This document shows positions 24,268-32,423 of a stretch of DNA of 40,304 nucleotides, piece after piece. The position numbers and the translations under genes are program-made. This stretch comes from Neolewinella lacunae (GTDB lineage: Bacteria > Bacteroidota > Bacteroidia > Chitinophagales > Saprospiraceae). The notes beneath the pieces were generated by a model. It worked only from the letters and a program-made list of their open reading frames with translations. It ran no database searches and was not told the DNA's origin. The DNA lies in NCBI RefSeq assembly GCF_014349155.1, contig NZ_JACSIT010000068.1:1-40304 (forward strand), given 5' to 3'. How positions within the stretch are numbered: position 1 is the first letter of the stretch; each line of letters begins with the position of its first letter.

Positions 24268-24837
24268 ATGCCCAAGCAACATCCAAATATCGGTGAACTC
24301 ATCGCGCAGTGCCTGGCCGGCCAACGTCTGGCCCAGCGGCAGCTCTACGAACAACACCTGCCGTATGCCCTGACCGTGACGCGACGCTTCGGCGTTGCGT
24401 CACGGTCAACGGCCGACGTTGTCCAGGAGATTTTCACGGAAGTCTTTTCCCACTTGGCCCACTTCGATGCTGCCAAAGGAAGCTTCCTCACCTGGCTGCG
24501 CACCATCGCCGTACGCAAGACCATCGACTTTCTGCGCAAGCGGGAAAACCTGAACTTTACCGAGCTCGTCGCCATCCTCCCCGAGCGCGCGCCCACCGAA
24601 GAACTTCAGCTCGACCATATCCCTACCGACGAGCTCCTGCTGGCCATGAATAATTTGCCCGCCGGTTTTCGTACCATCTTCAACCTCTACGCCGTAGACG
24701 GGTATAAACACACCGAAATAGCGGAAATGCTCGGCATCAGCGCCTCGGCCTCCCGCTCCCAGTACGCCCGGGCCCGCGAACGCCTCCAGAAACACCTCCA
24801 AGCCACTAAAAAAAAGATGACGCATGATTACGAATAA
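24268..24837 (+). CDS. ECF-type RNA polymerase sigma factor
   Basis: 189 aa. Region sigma-2 at about 23-93: ADVVQEIFTEVFSHL is the -10 recognition helix area and FLTWLRTIAVRKTIDFLRKR its end. Region sigma-4 at about 125-175: LPAGFRTIFNLYAVDGYKHTEIAEMLGISASASRSQYARARERLQ, a helix-turn-helix that reads the -35 element. It directs RNA polymerase to a specific gene set. The 3' end overlaps the next gene by 14 bp, implying translational coupling to a likely regulator. Codons about 35-47 form a long RNA hairpin with a UUCG loop (24371-24408). Confidence 0.92.
   Translation: MPKQHPNIGELIAQCLAGQRLAQRQLYEQHLPYALTVTRRFGVASRSTADVVQEIFTEVFSHLAHFDAAKGSFLTWLRTIAVRKTIDFLRKRENLNFTELVAILPERAPTEELQLDHIPTDELLLAMNNLPAGFRTIFNLYAVDGYKHTEIAEMLGISASASRSQYARARERLQKHLQATKKKMTHDYE
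24371..24408 (+). promoter_or_regulatory. Stable intragenic RNA hairpin with UUCG tetraloop
   Basis: Arms 24371-24387 and 24392-24408 pair at 16 of 17 positions, closing on C(UUCG)G, an exceptionally stable tetraloop. It lies within the sigma factor coding sequence without disturbing the protein. It may slow translation, protect mRNA or attenuate, or it may be chance. The GC-rich stem is far longer than expected by chance. Confidence 0.5.
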
Positions 24838-26137
24838 CGAAAGAGGATCCCTGGGAAAACGTTTTGACGACCTGCCCACGCCGGGAGATTTCCCGGAATT
24901 GAGCTGGGAGAAAATGGCCCCCAAAGTCCTGCGTCCCACCCCGGAGGAAGAACCCCGGCGGAAGTTTTTCGCCTGGTGGTGGCTGGCCCTCGGCGCACTG
25001 CTTTTGGCCTTCGTGGGTGGTCTAGTTTACTGGACGACGCTGGAACAAGACGGTATGGCTGCCGGTCCTGTGGCGGAGGGAACACTGCCCAACTACCCGG
25101 CCAGTGATCTGGATTGCCCCGCCGCAACCGTTCGAGAAACCGGGCTGGCTGGCGGAGAAAATACGCTGCTGGCCCCTGCACTTGCTTCGCAGGAAGCAAA
25201 TTCAAGCGGGACCAAACGAGTAGCTACGGACGCTCGGCAACCCGCCCCCTCCACACCCACGGCTTCCCGCGTCAGCACGACTTCACCGGTTGGGCAAACG
25301 CTGATCACTGAGCCAGTTTTCCCGCCCCCGCGTCCGGACTTGCATTCGCTTCGTCCTCTCGAAAACGGACCCATTGCCGCCCTTCCGGTGGCCGGGCCAG
25401 GCATCGACCGGGAAGTCCGTCTCCCCATCTCCGCCGCCGCTCCCGAAGGGAAGCGGCAGGACAGGGAGCGCACGCTCAGCCTCCTGGCGGGCCCCCTCAC
25501 TTACGGCCTGGGCTACGAGCAGTTGCTGCGGACGGACGAAAGCCAGCTCAGCGCCCAACTGCGCCTGGGCTACACCCAATCACTCAACGAGCGCTGGTTT
25601 TTGGCCACGGGACTGGACCTGCGGCACTACCGCTTCCGTACCGCCTTCGTGGAGGTAGACGACAACGCCCGCTTTTTCCGGCCCGGCACGGTGGATACCA
25701 TTTTCCGCAACCTCACCACGGGCGAGGAAAGGATCGTCACGACCGATACCGTAGGGGGCACGCGCATCCGCCGCTTCGGTAACGACAATGTGGTGACCAC
25801 CCTGGGCGTGCCCGTGTTGCTTGGCCGTTCCTGGACCGCTGGAGTGCACCACCTCAGCTTGGCGGCGGGGCCGCGGATCGACTTTTTGCTCGGGCGCGAA
25901 GGACGTACAGTAGTGAATAATCTGGAGGTGATTGACCTGGCCACGGCCCCGCAATTCGGGCAAAACATCCGCTGGGCGGGCCGGCTGGAGGCGGGCTACG
26001 ATTGGCAGCCGCAGGGCCGCTGGTCGGTCGCCCTCCGCCTGGGTACCGAAGCGGCCTTTAGAGATTGGTCGGTCAACGGCAGTAGCCAAAAACCGCGCTC
26101 GTTAGATGGCCTGATCGGGCTGCGCTACCGCTGGTGA
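24824..26137 (+). CDS. Trans-envelope protein: cytoplasmic tail, one TM helix, linker and outer-membrane-type beta barrel
   Basis: 437 aa, start overlapping the sigma gene by 14 bp. Residues 1-47 are a polar cytoplasmic tail (KRFDDLPTPGDFPELSWEKMAPKVL). Residues 48-70 are one transmembrane helix (FFAWWWLALGALLLAFVGG). Residues about 75-215 form a Pro/Ser/Thr/Ala-rich linker long enough to cross the periplasm. The last 220 residues look like an outer-membrane barrel: alternating strands (LSLLAGPLTYGLGYEQLL, AQLRLGYTQSLNERWFLATGLDLRHY, LSLAAGPRIDFLLG, WSVALRLGTEAAF) ending in GLRYRW, with the terminal aromatic typical of barrels. The position suggests an anti-sigma-like regulator. There is no known anti-sigma domain, so this is inference. 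Confidence 0.7.
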   Translation: MITNNERGSLGKRFDDLPTPGDFPELSWEKMAPKVLRPTPEEEPRRKFFAWWWLALGALLLAFVGGLVYWTTLEQDGMAAGPVAEGTLPNYPASDLDCPAATVRETGLAGGENTLLAPALASQEANSSGTKRVATDARQPAPSTPTASRVSTTSPVGQTLITEPVFPPPRPDLHSLRPLENGPIAALPVAGPGIDREVRLPISAAAPEGKRQDRERTLSLLAGPLTYGLGYEQLLRTDESQLSAQLRLGYTQSLNERWFLATGLDLRHYRFRTAFVEVDDNARFFRPGTVDTIFRNLTTGEERIVTTDTVGGTRIRRFGNDNVVTTLGVPVLLGRSWTAGVHHLSLAAGPRIDFLLGREGRTVVNNLEVIDLATAPQFGQNIRWAGRLEAGYDWQPQGRWSVALRLGTEAAFRDWSVNGSSQKPRSLDGLIGLRYRW

Positions 26138-26253
26138 TGGCATTTTTGGGGAGTTGCCTGGAGCTTGATTCCGGTGCAACTCCCCAACAAAAGCCGCTTC
26201 CTTCACGTAAAAATCCTATTTTCGCCGGAGTATTTTTTTTGAAAATAGTGATC

Positions 26254-28272
26254 ATGCGATATTCCCTTTCCCTGCTCCTGGTGGCCTTGCTTTGCACCTG
26301 CGTCCGCGCCCAATGGACGATTACGGCTACCGATATTGACCCCGCCAATTATTACGGCATTACGGTGGCCAACGGGACGGTGGGCCTGGTCTCCAGCCCC
26401 GAACCGATGCGGGTAAAAGACGTGGTGCTGAATGGCGTTTTTGATAATTACCAGCGCGGCCGCGTCAGCAATATCCTCAAGACGTTCAACCACATGAACC
26501 TCAATTTGGACGTTGACGGGCGGCGCATCGGGCGGCGCGACATCAGCAATTTCCGGCAGGAACTCAATATGCAAACGGCGGAGCTGGTGACTACTTTTGA
26601 CGTGGGCGATAAGCTCTCCGTGCGCCATACGCTGCTCTCTTTGCGGCATTTGCCCTATACGGCGCTGGCGCAGGTGCAATTGACGGCGAAAAGAGCAGTG
26701 GACGTCACGCCGATGTCCGTCATCGAAGCCCCGGACCACCTCCGCGACGTCCGCAACACCTACAGCGAAATCGACCGTCCCCACGTTTTGATTGGATTGC
26801 TGACGAGCTACGCGGATAGTCCGACGGGTGCCCACCGGGTGGCGGCGTCCACGAGTTTTATTTTTCCGGAAGTCCACGGGCAGGAACCGAAGGTGATCCA
26901 CGAAGACTGGGATTTCGGGATGCACCTCGCCAAATTTCACCGCAAGCTGGCGGCTGGCGAGACCTACAGCTTTGCCGTGGTGGGGTCCGCTACGGCCACC
27001 GAGCACTTTGCCGACCCGCTCAACGAAGCGGAGCGCCTGACGATCTTTGCCAAGCTGGAAGGCACCGAACGCCTGCTCCGCCGCCACCGCGCCGCCTGGG
27101 CCGAACTGTGGAAATCGGACATCCAGATTGAGGGCAACCTTCGCGACCAGGTGGCCGTCCGTTCGGCGCTCTACCACCTCTACAGCTTCGTGCGCGAAGG
27201 CCAGGCCTACAGCCTTTCGCCGATGGGCCTTTCCGGCCTGGGCTACAACGGCCACGTTTTTTGGGACACCGAAATCTGGATGTACCCCGGCATCCTCGCG
27301 CTGCAGCCCGAACTGGCCAAATCCATCCTCCAGTACCGCTACAACCGCCTGCCCGCCGCCCGGACCAATGCCTTCGCCCACGGCTACGCTGGCGCGATGT
27401 ACCCCTGGGAATCCGCCGACGACGGTTCGGAAGATACGCCGGTGTGGGCGTTGACCGGCCCTTTCCAACACCATATTTCCGGCGACATTGCCTGGGCGAT
27501 GTGGAAATACTACCAGACGACGGGCGACCGCGAGTGGCTGCGCTCAACGGGCTGGCCGGTGATGCGGGAAGTGGCCAACTTCTTCGCCAGCCGGGTAGAC
27601 CGGACGGCCCCCGGAGCCTACAACATCGACAACGTCATCGGCGCCAACGAATGGGAGGAAAACATCGACAACAACGCCTACACCAACGGCATGGCCATCA
27701 CCGCCCTGCGCTACGCCACCCAGGCCGCCGGCGTGCTCGGATTAGAAGCCAACCCCGACTGGGAAACGGTGGCCGCTAACATCCCCATCCTGAAATTCCC
27801 GGACGGTACCACGCGTGAAAACGCCACCTACGACGGAGTGGTGATCAAGCAGGCCGACGTCAATCTTCTCAGCTGGCCGATGGACATTGTCCGGGACCCC
27901 GCCGCCATCCGCAAAGACCTGGCTTACTACGAACCGCGCCTGAGTCCGGAAGGTCCGGCCATGGGCTCCGCCATCCTAGCCCTGCTCTACGCCCGCCTGG
28001 GGGAGCGGGAGAAAGCCTACCAACTCTTCGAGCAAAGTTACCAGCCCAATGAGGTGCCCCCCTTCGGCGTCCTGGCCGAGACGGCGGGCGGGACGAACCC
28101 CTACTTCGCCACTGGCGCGGGCGGGATGTTGCAGGCCGTCCTCTTCGGCTTCGGCGGACTGGAATTTACCGACGGCGGCATCGTCCAGAAAAGCGGCACC
28201 TTGCCCCAGGCCTGGAAGTCGCTGACCATCACCGGGGTGGGCCAGGATGGGAAGACTTTTGTGGTGCGGTAG
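26254..28272 (+). CDS. Secreted glycoside hydrolase, GH65-like
   Basis: 672 aa from the ATG at 26254 (signal peptide MRYSLSLLLVALLCTCVRAQ); a longer frame exists but has no signal. The alpha/alpha-barrel family GH65 is indicated by GYNGHVFWDTEIWMYPG, PWESADDGSEDTP, and the catalytic-acid segment GANEWEENIDNNAYTN (E466 as general acid). VVIKQADVNLLSWPMD and TNPYFATGAGGMLQAVLFGFGGLEF match the C-terminal part of the barrel. GH65 includes phosphorylases for trehalose, maltose or kojibiose and some hydrolases. An exported member without obvious phosphate logic suggests hydrolysis of an alpha-linked disaccharide or glycan. The signal-peptide end is encoded by the dispersed 18-bp motif. Confidence 0.85.
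   Translation: MRYSLSLLLVALLCTCVRAQWTITATDIDPANYYGITVANGTVGLVSSPEPMRVKDVVLNGVFDNYQRGRVSNILKTFNHMNLNLDVDGRRIGRRDISNFRQELNMQTAELVTTFDVGDKLSVRHTLLSLRHLPYTALAQVQLTAKRAVDVTPMSVIEAPDHLRDVRNTYSEIDRPHVLIGLLTSYADSPTGAHRVAASTSFIFPEVHGQEPKVIHEDWDFGMHLAKFHRKLAAGETYSFAVVGSATATEHFADPLNEAERLTIFAKLEGTERLLRRHRAAWAELWKSDIQIEGNLRDQVAVRSALYHLYSFVREGQAYSLSPMGLSGLGYNGHVFWDTEIWMYPGILALQPELAKSILQYRYNRLPAARTNAFAHGYAGAMYPWESADDGSEDTPVWALTGPFQHHISGDIAWAMWKYYQTTGDREWLRSTGWPVMREVANFFASRVDRTAPGAYNIDNVIGANEWEENIDNNAYTNGMAITALRYATQAAGVLGLEANPDWETVAANIPILKFPDGTTRENATYDGVVIKQADVNLLSWPMDIVRDPAAIRKDLAYYEPRLSPEGPAMGSAILALLYARLGEREKAYQLFEQSYQPNEVPPFGVLAETAGGTNPYFATGAGGMLQAVLFGFGGLEFTDGGIVQKSGTLPQAWKSLTITGVGQDGKTFVVR
26294..26311 (+). 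repeat. Dispersed 18-bp motif, copy 6 (inside signal-peptide codons)
   Basis: GCACCTGCGTCCGCGCCC encodes TCVRA at the signal-peptide end of the GH65 protein, the same residues and frame as copy 5. Confidence 0.75.
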
Positions 28273-28322
28273 GGGAAAACGCCAAAAATGTTTATCTTGT
28301 CATCTGGCCATAAAACCCTGCC

Positions 28323-28802
28323 ATGAAATTATTCATTACCCTTCTCTTTTTTGCTTGTTTCTTAACGGCCGCTTGTAATGCCCCGAAGGTAGCTGCAACG
28401 GCTACCAAAGCCGATCCGGAGAAAATGCTCAATTTGCCAGCCGATCCTCCGGCGAGCATCATCGATGGAAACCGCTTCATCATCACCGAGGTGAGTACGG
28501 ATCCCACCTACGGCTCGGAAGCCAACCCCGTGCGGGTAGGCGGCCGAAGCCCCAGTAATGAACGCCGCTTCCTAGAGGCGCTCTACGGACCGGAGGGACA
28601 AGAGCTCCAGTACGTCCGCCAGGGCAGTTGCTGTTTTTTCAAAACTAAAAACGGGCTCCTCAATGATGGCGCACTCTTGGATATATACGAGGTAACCTGG
28701 GAAGGGGCCCCGGAGCCTATATTGATCTACATTGATATGTATGACTACGCTCCGCTGAAAGCTCCCAAGGGTTTTAGCCTGAAGAAGAGCAGTAAATTGT
28801 GA
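28323..28802 (+). CDS. Conserved lipoprotein of unknown function
   Basis: 159 aa. Signal sequence MKLFITLLFFACFLTAAC with lipobox TAAC. The mature part has IDGNRFIITEVSTDPTYGSEANPVRVGG, NERRFLEALYGPEGQELQYVRQGSCCFF, LLDIYEVTW and LIYIDMYDYAPLKAPKGF. I have an impression that this Gly-Gly, SCC and DIYEV order recurs in Bacteroidota lipoproteins, but I know no function for it. Preceded 50 bp upstream by the GH65 gene; a TATCTTGT at 28293-28300 could be a -7 box. Confidence 0.7.
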   Translation: MKLFITLLFFACFLTAACNAPKVAATATKADPEKMLNLPADPPASIIDGNRFIITEVSTDPTYGSEANPVRVGGRSPSNERRFLEALYGPEGQELQYVRQGSCCFFKTKNGLLNDGALLDIYEVTWEGAPEPILIYIDMYDYAPLKAPKGFSLKKSSKL

Positions 28803-28911
28803 TGTATTATGCACGGCGCACTCCAAGCTGGACCGGCTGCGGAGCATGGAAGCTCAAATTGGTGGCAGCGAGCCCCTTTTGCTAAGGGAGGATAATTGAA
28901 TAAATAAAGGA

Positions 28912-28933
28912 TTGACCGCCGTAGGCAGCAGCG
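28912..28933. repeat. 22-bp repeat, copy 1
   Basis: TTGACCGCCGTAGGCAGCAG followed by CG, also at 30835-30856. Each copy is followed within 30-60 bp by GCTACCGCACGGGATA in opposite orientation (28965-28980 minus; 30892-30907 plus). The gap 28803-29015 holds no gene. Confidence 0.75.
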
Positions 28934-29015
28934 TCAGCTAATAAGTCCCTCGCCTATCCCGCCTATCCCGTGCGGTAGCTTATTCATTTATTCTATTATT
29001 CAACCCTTCAACCCT

Positions 29016-29348
29016 TCAATTATTAACAAAATCCTCCTCATCCCCCAATTCCAACCTAGCCGCGGCCAATTCGCGCATGGCGTGGTTTTCGCCGAGGCGT
29101 TTGGTGATGGCGATGCCGGCGGTGTAGACCTGCCAGGCGGCGGCGGGTTCCTGGAGGCGTTCCAGGGTTTTGCCGAGGTGATAGTAGGAACCGACGTACT
29201 CGGGTTGTTCGGCGATCAATGCTTCGTAGACTTCCCTGGCACCTGCGTGCGCGCCCTCTTTTTCCAACTCTTTGGCGAGGGCAAAGCGGAGAAAGGCGTC
29301 GGTGGGGGCGTCGGCGAGGAGGGCCTGGATCTGGGCTTTGCGAGACAT
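29016..29348 (-). CDS. Small tetratricopeptide-repeat (TPR) protein
   Basis: 110 aa from the start at 29348 (MSRKAQIQALLAD). Two to three TPR-like helical pairs: DAFLRFALAKELEKEGAHAGAREVYEALIAEQPEY, then VGSYYHLGKTLERLQEPAAAWQVYTAGIAI, then a third helix pair. It is cytosolic and would mediate protein contacts; the partner is unknown. The AHAGA stretch is encoded by a copy of the dispersed 18-bp motif read in the opposite direction. A strong promoter match lies 99-128 bp upstream of the ATG. Confidence 0.8.
   Translation of the reverse strand: MSRKAQIQALLADAPTDAFLRFALAKELEKEGAHAGAREVYEALIAEQPEYVGSYYHLGKTLERLQEPAAAWQVYTAGIAITKRLGENHAMRELAAARLELGDEEDFVNN
29239..29256 (+). repeat. Dispersed 18-bp motif, copy 7 (inside TPR gene)
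   Basis: GCACCTGCGTGCGCGCCC, antisense to the TPR gene, where it encodes GAHAGA. Confidence 0.75.
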
Positions 29349-29446
29349 GGGTGGGTGGCTTTTTGCGTTGTGTTCTCCACCGAACACGGTCGGCCAGCGA
29401 AGGTTGGGCGGGGTGGGGGAGAAGGGGCCTGGCGGAGAAATTGGGC

Positions 29447-29476
29447 CTAAGGTAAAATTTGTCCTTCCATACCCAA
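29447..29476 (-). promoter_or_regulatory. Putative promoter of the TPR gene
   Basis: On the minus strand: TTG (29476-29474), 19-bp spacer, TACCTTAG (29454-29447). Identical in layout to the fabH promoter. Confidence 0.45.
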
Positions 29477-29524
29477 GGGATTATTGCTTTCTTACCCCGG
29501 TTTTCACCCCCCAGCACCCGCGCT

Positions 29525-30820
29525 ATGACTTACGAAGCTACCCTGGATTACCTTTTCACGCAACTGCCGATGTACCAACGCGACGGGGCGGCGGCCATGA
29601 AAAAAGACCTGACCAACACCCAGCGCCTGCTGGAATGGCTGGGCAACCCCCACGAGCGCCTGCGTTGCATCCACGTGGCTGGCACTAACGGCAAGGGCAC
29701 CACCTGCCACCTCATCGCCGCCGCCCTGCAGGCCCACGGCTACCGCGTGGGGGTCTACACCAGCCCCCACTATAAAGACTTTCGCGAACGCATCAAAATC
29801 AACGGCGCCTTCATCACCGAAAAAGCCGTGACCGACTTCGTCACCCGCCTGCGGGAAAGCGGCCCCGACATCCAACCCAGCTTTTTTGAAATCACCGTGG
29901 CGATGGCCTTCGATTACTTTGCGCGGGAATCCCCCGACTGGTGCGTGATTGAGGTCGGCCTGGGCGGGCGGCTGGACAGCACCAACGTCATCACCCCCCT
30001 CGTATCGGTCATCACCAACATCGGCTACGACCATACCCAGTTTTTGGGAGAAACCCTGCCGGAGATCGCCGGTGAGAAAGCGGGCATCATCAAGCCCGGG
30101 GTGCCCGTCGTCATCGGGGAAACGCACCTGGAGACCGAGCCGGTCTTTCGCCGTAAAGCTGCCGAGCTGGGCGCGGATCTGTACTTTGCCGATGAGGTAT
30201 TCTACATCGATGAATCTTACGTGCGCGACGATCCACGGCTGAGTTACTTCCGCGTGCAGCGCACCATCCAGGGCAACGAACGGATCTTGCAGACGGACCT
30301 TTCCGGGCCCCACCTGAAAAAGAATGTCCTGACCGCCCTGGCTGCCCTCAACGTATTAGCCAACACCGCTCCGCTGGCCCTGCGCTACGAAAACATCAAC
30401 CGGGGCTGGTCTTCCGTCCGCGAATCCACCTACTACCTGGGCCGCTGGCAGACTTTGCGGCAAGCCAATCCGCTCTGCATTGTCGATAGTGCCCACAACG
30501 CCGAAGGACTGCGGCCAGTCCTCGAACGCCTGCAGTCGTACCAGCTCCCGTTGCACCTGGTCATTGGCTTCGTAAACGACAAGGATTTGGGCAAAGCCCT
30601 GCCCCTCTTTCCTACGGCGGCCACCTACTATTTCGTCAAAGCCGACATCCCCCGCGGACTCCCCGCCGCCGAATTACAAGCCGCCGCCGCCCAACACGGG
30701 CTGCAAGGCGAAGCTTACCCCTCGGTAGCGGAAGGCTACGCCGCCGCCCAGGCCGCCGCAGGAACGGGAGGATTGGTTTTTGTAGGGGGCAGCATTTTTG
30801 TGGTGGCGGAGGTGATTTGA
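29525..30820 (+). CDS. folC: Folylpolyglutamate synthase / dihydrofolate synthase
   Basis: 431 aa from the ATG at 29525 (MTYEATLDYLFTQLPMYQRDG, the usual FolC opening); the longer frame adds 22 residues. Mur-ligase fold. P-loop HVAGTNGKGTT (50-60), SPHYKDFRERIKING (the omega-loop and folate region), FEITVAMAFDYFA, EVGLGGRLDSTNV (metal-binding loop), TNIGYDHTQFLGETLPEIAGEKAGI, and the C-terminal DSAHNAEGL motif. It adds glutamate to dihydropteroate and to folates using ATP, retaining cofactors in the cell. Length is typical. Confidence 0.95.
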   Translation: MTYEATLDYLFTQLPMYQRDGAAAMKKDLTNTQRLLEWLGNPHERLRCIHVAGTNGKGTTCHLIAAALQAHGYRVGVYTSPHYKDFRERIKINGAFITEKAVTDFVTRLRESGPDIQPSFFEITVAMAFDYFARESPDWCVIEVGLGGRLDSTNVITPLVSVITNIGYDHTQFLGETLPEIAGEKAGIIKPGVPVVIGETHLETEPVFRRKAAELGADLYFADEVFYIDESYVRDDPRLSYFRVQRTIQGNERILQTDLSGPHLKKNVLTALAALNVLANTAPLALRYENINRGWSSVRESTYYLGRWQTLRQANPLCIVDSAHNAEGLRPVLERLQSYQLPLHLVIGFVNDKDLGKALPLFPTAATYYFVKADIPRGLPAAELQAAAAQHGLQGEAYPSVAEGYAAAQAAAGTGGLVFVGGSIFVVAEVI

Positions 30821-30834
30821 GAAGGAGGGGAGGG

Positions 30835-30856
30835 TTGACCGCCGTAGGCAGCAGCG
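30835..30856. repeat. 22-bp repeat, copy 2
   Basis: Identical to 28912-28933. It is followed by a GAATGCGT-type microsatellite (about 30862-30890) and paired GCTAMCGCACGGG units. Confidence 0.75.
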
Positions 30857-30958
30857 GGAGTGAATGAGTGAATGCGTGAATGCGTGAATACGCTACCGCA
30901 CGGGATACGCTAACGCACGGGGAAGGGGAGCAGATTGTGGTGCCCGAAGATTCGCACA

Positions 30959-30974
30959 TTCGAACATGTTCGAA
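30959..30974. promoter_or_regulatory. 16-bp perfect palindrome TTCGAACATGTTCGAA
   Basis: Contains GAACATGTTC and resembles LexA/DinR-type operators of Bacillus. It lies between the 3' ends of folC and fabH, not at a promoter, so any operator role is doubtful. Confidence 0.3.
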
Positions 30975-31003
30975 AGTTGGTAGTGCGCTGTCCCGTGCGG
31001 AAG

Positions 31004-31036
31004 CTCCTTTCCCCCTTTACTCCTTTCCCCCTTTAC
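31004..31036. repeat. Polypyrimidine repeat, second locus
   Basis: CTCCTTTCCCCCTTTA repeated twice, abutting the stop codon of fabH. Same unit as 15770-15861 and 38292-38338. Confidence 0.8.
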
Positions 31037-32115
31037 TAATCCCGCCCCCATTTCAGCACCACACTCCCCCAGGTGAAGCCCGCTCCGAAGGCGGCCAGCA
31101 CCACAACGTCGCCTTTTTTGACCAGGCCCTTATCGCGGGCCTCGCTCAGGGCCAGGGGAATGGAAGCGGCGGTGGTATTGCCGTAGTACATGATGTTGTT
31201 GTAGATCTGGTCGTCGCGCAGGCGCATGGTGCCCTGGACGAACTGGTTGATCCGCAGGTTGGCCTGGTGGGGAATGAGCATGTTGATGTCTTCCACGCCG
31301 AGCCCCGCCTTGGTGAGGGACTCCACGATGACCTCGGGGAATTTCCTGACGGCCATCTTGAAGACCGCCTGTCCTTCCATGTAGGGAAAGATCCGGTTCT
31401 GGTCGATCATGTTCTGGTTGAAGAAGTAGCCGCCGTAGTCCGTGTCTTCGTAATCGACGTCGAAGCCCTCAATGGCGTACTTCTCCAGGAAGTAACCACC
31501 GTGGGCACCCGGATACATGTAGCTGAGCTTCTCCGCGTAGGTGCCGTCGGAGTGCATGCTGGTGGCCAGGACGGCCTTTTCCTTGTCTTCCGTCGCTTCA
31601 ACGATCACTGCACCTGCGCCGTCGCCGAAGATGACCGATACGTTGCGGCCGCGGGTGGTGAAGTCGAGCCCGACGGAGTGCACCTCGGCGCCCACGAGCA
31701 GGATTTTTTTGTAGGTCCCCGCTTTGATGAACTGGTCGGCCGTCGTCAGGCCATAGACGAAGCCCGAGCACTGCGCCCGGATGTCGAGGGCCGCAATTTC
31801 GGTGCCGGCAATGCCCAGTTCCCGCTGGAGCAGGACGCCCGCGCCGGGGAAGTAGTAGTCGGGGCTCAGGGTCGCGAAGATGATGAAGTCAATGTCGTTC
31901 TTATCGATGCCCGCGTCGGCAATGGCCAGCAGGCTCGCCTCCAGGGCCAGCGTAGTCGTCGTTTCTTTGCCACGGTCGATGTAGCGACGCTCCTCAATGC
32001 CGGTGCGTTCGCGGATCCATTCGTCGCTGGTTTCCATGACCTTGGTCAACTCCTGGTTGGTTACCACATTTTTGGGCACGTAATGCCCGATCCCGGTGAT
32101 CGTGCTGTAGGGCAT
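31036..32115 (-). CDS. fabH: 3-oxoacyl-ACP synthase III (FabH-like)
   Basis: 359-aa thiolase-fold condensing enzyme that joins an acyl-CoA starter to malonyl-ACP to begin fatty acid synthesis. The catalytic triad is visible: C116 in RAQCSGF, H283 in IPHQAN, N313 in YGNTTAAS. The start motif ITGIGHYVPKNVVTN and TSDEWIRERTGIEERR are standard. At 359 aa it is about 30 residues longer than typical FabH, through a loop at about 196-240 (SYMYPGAHGGYFLEKYAIEG and a following Asp/Tyr-rich part), a variant that may serve a different acyl substrate. Soluble, cytosolic. A clear promoter lies 29-58 bp upstream. Confidence 0.9.
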   Translation of the reverse strand: MPYSTITGIGHYVPKNVVTNQELTKVMETSDEWIRERTGIEERRYIDRGKETTTTLALEASLLAIADAGIDKNDIDFIIFATLSPDYYFPGAGVLLQRELGIAGTEIAALDIRAQCSGFVYGLTTADQFIKAGTYKKILLVGAEVHSVGLDFTTRGRNVSVIFGDGAGAVIVEATEDKEKAVLATSMHSDGTYAEKLSYMYPGAHGGYFLEKYAIEGFDVDYEDTDYGGYFFNQNMIDQNRIFPYMEGQAVFKMAVRKFPEVIVESLTKAGLGVEDINMLIPHQANLRINQFVQGTMRLRDDQIYNNIMYYGNTTAASIPLALSEARDKGLVKKGDVVVLAAFGAGFTWGSVVLKWGRD

Positions 32116-32423
32116 AATTGATCTTTAAGCTGAGTATGACGGGCTAAGGTAGCGTATTTGCTAACGCTGGCAAGTGCTCCACCGGGGGAAAGGCCATTTT
32201 ATGCCCCTTTTCGCTCTTTTCCACCGCTAAGGAGCGGGAAAGCAGCGCCAGGAATGGACAAGCACTCGCCCAGCCCAATTCCAGATGCGCCACTTTTTTT
32301 GGCCCCCTGCATTGGCGCAAAAGACTTACCTTGTGCCCGCTAGGCGTCTCAGAACGCGCCGCCGCAAACCTTACGTTTAACAGTCCGCTCCGTCTGCCCC
32401 GCGGCCTGCAACGAACCAAGCAC
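32116..32423. other. Divergent intergenic region of fabH and the SDR gene
   Basis: 308 bp with the fabH promoter (32144-32173 minus) and, for the plus-strand SDR, a weaker TACCTTGT at 32326-32333. Nothing else recognised. Confidence 0.5.
32144..32173 (-). promoter_or_regulatory. Putative fabH promoter
   Basis: On the minus strand: TTG (32173-32171), 19-bp spacer, TACCTTAG (32151-32144), ending 28 bp before the ATG. Confidence 0.5.

Noticed and set aside
30959..30974. LexA/DinR operator
   Set aside because: A perfect palindrome of the right type, but between two gene 3' ends, and Bacillus-type sites are not expected in this phylum.
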